Shown piece by piece: positions 62,401 through 64,000 of a stretch of DNA of 64,000 bases. The notes beneath the pieces were generated by a model that saw nothing but the letters and a program-made list of their open reading frames with translations, searched no databases and was not told where the DNA came from. The translations under genes were made by a program, and so were the position numbers. The stretch's first letter is position 1; each line of letters opens with the position of its first letter. The stretch is taken from assembly GCA_963921425.1 (NCBI GenBank), contig OY992836.1, forward strand, positions 18,307,614 to 18,371,613, given 5' to 3'. Source of the DNA: Dryas octopetala (taxonomy: Eukaryota; Streptophyta; Magnoliopsida; Rosales; Rosaceae).

Positions 62401-64000
62401 TCATTCTTTGCATTTGATTCTTGTGCTTATTTCCATTTGTGTGAACTCTTGAATTTCGTGGACACATTGGCGTTTTGGATTTTCTGATTTTTTGTTTTCT
62501 GGCTTTAGAAAAAAATCCTTTTTCAGTTTCTGATATGTTTCTTTTTCATAAGTGAATTCTAGTTTGGTTAATCTTGTACGAATTTTGCAACAGAATTCAG
62601 CCTTGAAGAAATATGCCGACCTAAACGCTGGAGGACACAAGTATGATTTACGCAAGCTGGTAAGTGCAAGTGCCAAGTGGCTTTCTCTTTTGCTAGTTTA
62701 TCTTGCTCCTTACTACAATGTTTGTAACCTGTATGTAAATTACTTCTAGCTATTCTGAATTGATTACAATTGACAAATAATAGTTATTCATTATTCATGT
62801 AATTAACTACTCAATCACTAATGGTTATGTGCATCTAGGATTCCCGAACATCATTTATCTTGGAGGATATGGATACGTCTGACTCAGACAAATCTGATCC
62901 TGATGCAAAGGATGGCGATTGGGTACGTTCAACACAAAGAAAAGCTAAAAAGAGAAAGTCCAAAAATGGTTCAAGTGGGGGATCTCATGCATTTGATGTT
63001 AATGATTTGGGAGGCTTAAAATTAGATAGTTCTGGTGATGGGATTGTTGCTGTGACAAAGAAAAATGAATCACGGGAGGGGGTTGTTGCTGTGATGAAGA
63101 AAAATGAATCAGGTGAGGGGATTGTTGCTTTGCTGAAGAAAGATGAATCGGGTGTATGCTGCTCTTGTAGTAGAAGTTCCTCTTGCAAAACTCTCAAATG
63201 TCAATGTCGATCTATTGGGGGAACTTGTGGGCCATTATGTGGTTGTGTGGCCACAAAGTGTTCAAACAGAGAACCTCTCTCAGGTGAGGATCAAGAGTCT
63301 GCACAAGCGGAGATGGCATTAGCTGAAGCGGAGATGGCTGAAGGGGTTAGAAACGATTCGGGGACTGACGAAATAGAGAAGAATCAACAACTTGCTTCTC
63401 ATGGTGCAATGCTACTTCAGAATGCATTAGCTGACAAGCCTAGTGAGACAACTGATGATGGTGGGCCAAGAAGGAAGGCTCTTTCTGAGATTGGCAATAC
63501 GTTGGTATACTTTAGTCTTGCCTGATTTTCTTTTTAGAAGCATTGTTTTATTGAATAGCTTTTACCAATTCATTCACCTAAGCATTTCTATTGTTTTAAG
63601 AATTTCTTTTTGACTTCTGAACTAGTGGCTATCCATTTTGCACTATCATCTTTGCAAAGCAATGTGTTCTTGGTTGATTGTATTTCATTATTCCTGAACT
63701 CACACACCCGTTTTGGCTTACAGTTTTCTGGTTTCTCTTGTCTGTTTTCATCAACTACAGGTCAAATCCAATGCACCAAAGCCTAATCAGAGAAAGAAGT
63801 GGCGAAGATCTACCATACAACTTGTTACAAATGCTCCGCCTCCCTCGCAGCCAGAAGTTGCTGAAGCACCTCAAAGGCCGGATGACAGGCCACGTGAGGC
63901 AGACATCCATATGAAGCTACCCCGGGCCATGCGGTCAGCTGCATCAAATGGTGGCAACCCATTTAGAGAAAGGAATGCTGAAAAGCCAGATCAATCAGGC
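53402..64000 (+). CDS. KIN-4 family kinesin with CXC domain (KIF4-like), 3' end cut by window
   Basis: Plus-end microtubule motor. Exons: 53402-53512, 53712-53858, 53959-54108, 54193-54443, 54760-54938, 55182-55306, 55747-55783, 55886-55977, 56065-56181, 56278-56391, 56469-56552, 56699-56906, 57325-57425, 57827-57925, 58002-58115, 58182-58298, 58381-58461, 59531-59602, 59704-59797, 59869-59900, 60304-60389, 61283-61354, 61466-61693, 61886-62030, 62594-62659, 62839-63504, 63761-64000; 1276 residues so far. The N-terminal motor has P-loop GQTGSGKT (85-92), switch I NSQSSRSH (216-223) and switch II DLAGSE (260-265). Long coiled coils follow. A Cys-rich CXC region starts at about 1081 ([23 protein letters not shown]). 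The layout matches chromosome-associated KIF4 and Arabidopsis KIN-4C rather than the FRA1 type, which to my knowledge lacks CXC. Intron 6 has a GC donor. Confidence 0.9.
63040..63153 (+). repeat. Three 13-residue coding repeats before the CXC region
   Basis: [26 protein letters not shown] and [12 protein letters not shown] lie in tandem (39-bp units starting at 63040, 63079 and 63118), ending just before the first Cys pair of the CXC region. The nucleotide units are close to each other, which suggests recent duplication. Confidence 0.9.

Noticed and set aside
1-64000. CRISPR array, bacterial operon or integrated virus
   Set aside because: No regular spaced repeats, no Shine-Dalgarno-led gene clusters, and all recognised genes are intron-containing plant genes. 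Repeats present are transposons, minisatellites and microsatellites.

Overview
The window is plant nuclear DNA. It is AT-rich and carries large multi-exon genes with GT-AG introns, plant-type transposable elements and poly-T/CT tracts. The best taxonomic clue is the left end: a MADS-box gene of the SVP/AGL24 clade with the DAM-type C-terminus, preceded by the last exon and 3' flank of a second near-identical gene. Tandem DAM (dormancy-associated MADS-box) genes are known from Rosaceae, above all Prunus, so a Rosaceae genome, most likely Prunus, is inferred. This was not verified by any search.

Layout. (1) 1-225 is the 3' end of an upstream DAM-like gene. (2) 866-16454 holds the promoter and all eight coding exons of a DAM/SVP-like gene on the + strand. 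Its 12.9-kb first intron is full of transposons: a 2.08-kb hAT-type element with 8-bp target duplications, a 433-bp MULE-type foldback MITE, a complete 340-bp TRIM retrotransposon plus two partial relatives, and a Copia RNase H relic. (3) 16955-20900 is a repeat-rich block with a GC-rich minisatellite, a tRNA-like sequence, a dispersed TGTGACTG motif and a decayed mudrA-like transposase fragment. (4) 22086-34142 (+) is a ULP2-type SUMO protease gene of 16 exons. It includes a 14-nt microexon and a four-fold 28-residue repeat near the C-terminus. (5) 35294-40570 (+) is a plant O-fucosyltransferase-family gene of 10 exons. (6) 41412-47138 (-) is an MscS-like channel of the plastid MSL2/MSL3 type, 13 coding exons. 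(7) 47139-53401 is intergenic, with MITEs and a second copy of the hAT family in opposite orientation. (8) 53402-64000 (+) is a KIN-4-type kinesin with a C-terminal CXC domain, 27 exons seen, cut by the window end.

The genes do not form a pathway; they are an ordinary eukaryotic neighbourhood. Exon models were built by hand from splice consensus, frame continuity and family conservation. All phases close, giving about 222, 1008, 512, 710 and at least 1276 residues. The most interesting material is the DAM tandem repeat with its cold/ABA-type promoter motifs and transposon-filled first intron, the two hAT copies with different interiors, and the coding minisatellite in the SUMO protease. I found no convincing wholly new system.
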